From positions 1-64,000 of IMG/VR virus record IMGVR_UViG_3300025413_001393: 64,000 bases of DNA. The stretch is one strand, 5' to 3'. Shown one piece after another: positions 63,521 to 64,000 of this stretch. A model generated the notes under the pieces. The model was not told the origin of the DNA. It ran no database searches and saw only the letters and a program-made list of their open reading frames with translations. This DNA is from a virus. The stretch's first letter is position 1; every line of letters begins with the position of its first letter. Both the position numbers and the translations under genes were made by a program.

Positions 63521-64000
63521 TTACAGATCAGCAAGAAGTTTCTTTAGTTTTTCGTCAGTAGATTCGTTAAGATCAACTTCGTTAGTAGAAGGTTGATAAT
63601 CAGTTTCTGTTTCCGAAGGAACAGATGTTGTGTTGTAAGTAGTTTCCTCTTCGTCCTCTTCTTGAGGAGCAGACGAACCAGTCGTAAGATTAAAGTAATG
63701 CTCGTCGAGCAAACGCTGCATATCAGCAGGCGTAGTACTCTTATCTACAGCAGTTAGATCATGTACGGAGTCATATACTTTTGCAATATCGACATCGATC
63801 TTAGATGGAGACAAGAACTTAGAAGAAGCATACGTAACCATCATCTTAGAACTCTTTGCTCCACCTGCTCGTACCTCACACTTAATGCGAAGAGTGCAAC
63901 CACCCTCGACATCAAACACCTTCTCGACACCAAACTCAGCAGCATCATCTCCCTCAAGAGCACTGTCAATAATCTTGGCAAGCTCCTTACCATAACGAAG
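63521..64000 (-). CDS. gp32: Single-stranded DNA-binding protein (T4 gp32-like), C-terminal part
   Basis: The frame stays open to the right edge, so only the last 159 codons are seen. YGKELAKIIDSALEGDDA, GGCTLRIKCEVRAGGAKSSK and FLSPSKIDVD match the core end of gp32. An acidic Thr/Ser/Glu-rich linker follows, ending KLKKLLADL, like the C-terminal LDDLLNDL protein-interaction tail of T4 gp32. The DNA is GC-richer than neighbours, as expected of an abundant protein. An internal GTG at 63919 is not the start. Confidence 0.88.
   Translation of the reverse strand, partial: LRYGKELAKIIDSALEGDDAAEFGVEKVFDVEGGCTLRIKCEVRAGGAKSSKMMVTYASSKFLSPSKIDVDIAKVYDSVHDLTAVDKSTTPADMQRLLDEHYFNLTTGSSAPQEEDEEETTYNTTSVPSETETDYQPSTNEVDLNESTDEKLKKLLADL

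Noticed and set aside
63521-63919. Complete small protein starting at GTG 63919
   Set aside because: The frame continues open to the window edge with gp32-like sequence, so it is the end of a larger gene.
1-64000. tRNA genes, integrase, att sites or lysogeny genes
   Set aside because: No cloverleaf, recombinase motif or repeat pair was recognised by eye; a tRNAscan-type search could still find something.

Overview
The window is a slice of a large, AT-rich, T4-like tailed phage (contractile-tailed myovirus) genome. The basis is a set of T4 core genes recognisable by sequence: portal (gp20-like), prohead protease (gp21), scaffold (gp22), major capsid protein (gp23), head-completion nuclease (gp4), a neck protein (gp13-like), terminase large subunit (gp17), tail sheath (gp18), tail tube (gp19), a gp5-like hub, sliding clamp (gp45), clamp-loader small subunit (gp62-like), a GroES-like cochaperonin (gp31-like) and ssDNA-binding protein (gp32, cut by the right edge). 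These are spread over alternating strand blocks rather than lying in one T4-like late cluster, and they diverge from the T4 proteins, so this is a distant member of the T4 supergroup. PhoH, ThyX and small basic Cys-containing proteins of kinds common in aquatic phages point to an aquatic source. The host cannot be told from the window. I recognised no tRNA genes, CRISPR array, integrase or insertion sequence.

Layout. 1-9521 (minus): very large fibre/baseplate-type virion proteins with propeller-like, LamG-like and PKD-like segments. 9555-14134 (minus): two glycosyltransferases and a run of small genes. 14221-19828 (plus): portal, neck, a homing endonuclease, four small genes (three with capsid-targeting-like N-termini) and gp4. 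19825-29012 (minus): a tail-fibre/adhesin cluster including a collar-domain fibre, a Kelch-like fibre and a polyglycine adhesin. 29083-32632 (plus): protease, tiny core protein, scaffold, capsid protein and a strong terminator. 32629-37570 (minus): cochaperonin, clamp loader, a glycosyltransferase, a DpdA/TGT-like enzyme, a kinase, ThyX and a QueD-like protein. 37641-40461 (minus): a small GC-rich gene with its own terminator, a gp15-like protein, an acidic protein and an HNH nuclease. 40498-46640: a three-domain DUF6267/nucleotidyltransferase/NMNAT-like fusion, a PD-(D/E)XK-type nuclease, and PhoH behind a leader ORF with an embedded hairpin. 46637-52301 (minus): spike, hub and baseplate. 52357-54898: small genes, dCMP deaminase and a ferritin-like protein. 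54970-60890 (minus): tube, sheath, tube paralogue and terminase. 60920-64000 (minus): clamp, FolE2 and gp32.

How it fits together. FolE2, a QueD-like protein and a DpdA-like transglycosylase in one window suggest that the phage makes a 7-deazaguanine base and puts it into its own DNA. QueE and QueC were not seen here and would have to lie elsewhere or come from the host. ThyX, dCMP deaminase and an NMP-kinase-like protein feed dNTP synthesis. gp45, gp62-like and gp32 are replication proteins. The cochaperonin probably serves capsid folding.

Two genome-wide regularities stand out. An octamer of the form (T/G/A)ATAA(A/G)TA, matching the T4 late-promoter core, recurs 5-10 nt (sometimes 15-19 nt) before many start codons, where a Shine-Dalgarno would be expected. 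All five convergent gene junctions overlap by exactly 4 nt through interlocked stop codons. The intergenic gaps are all under 100 bases, so no stretch over 300 bases lacks a gene.
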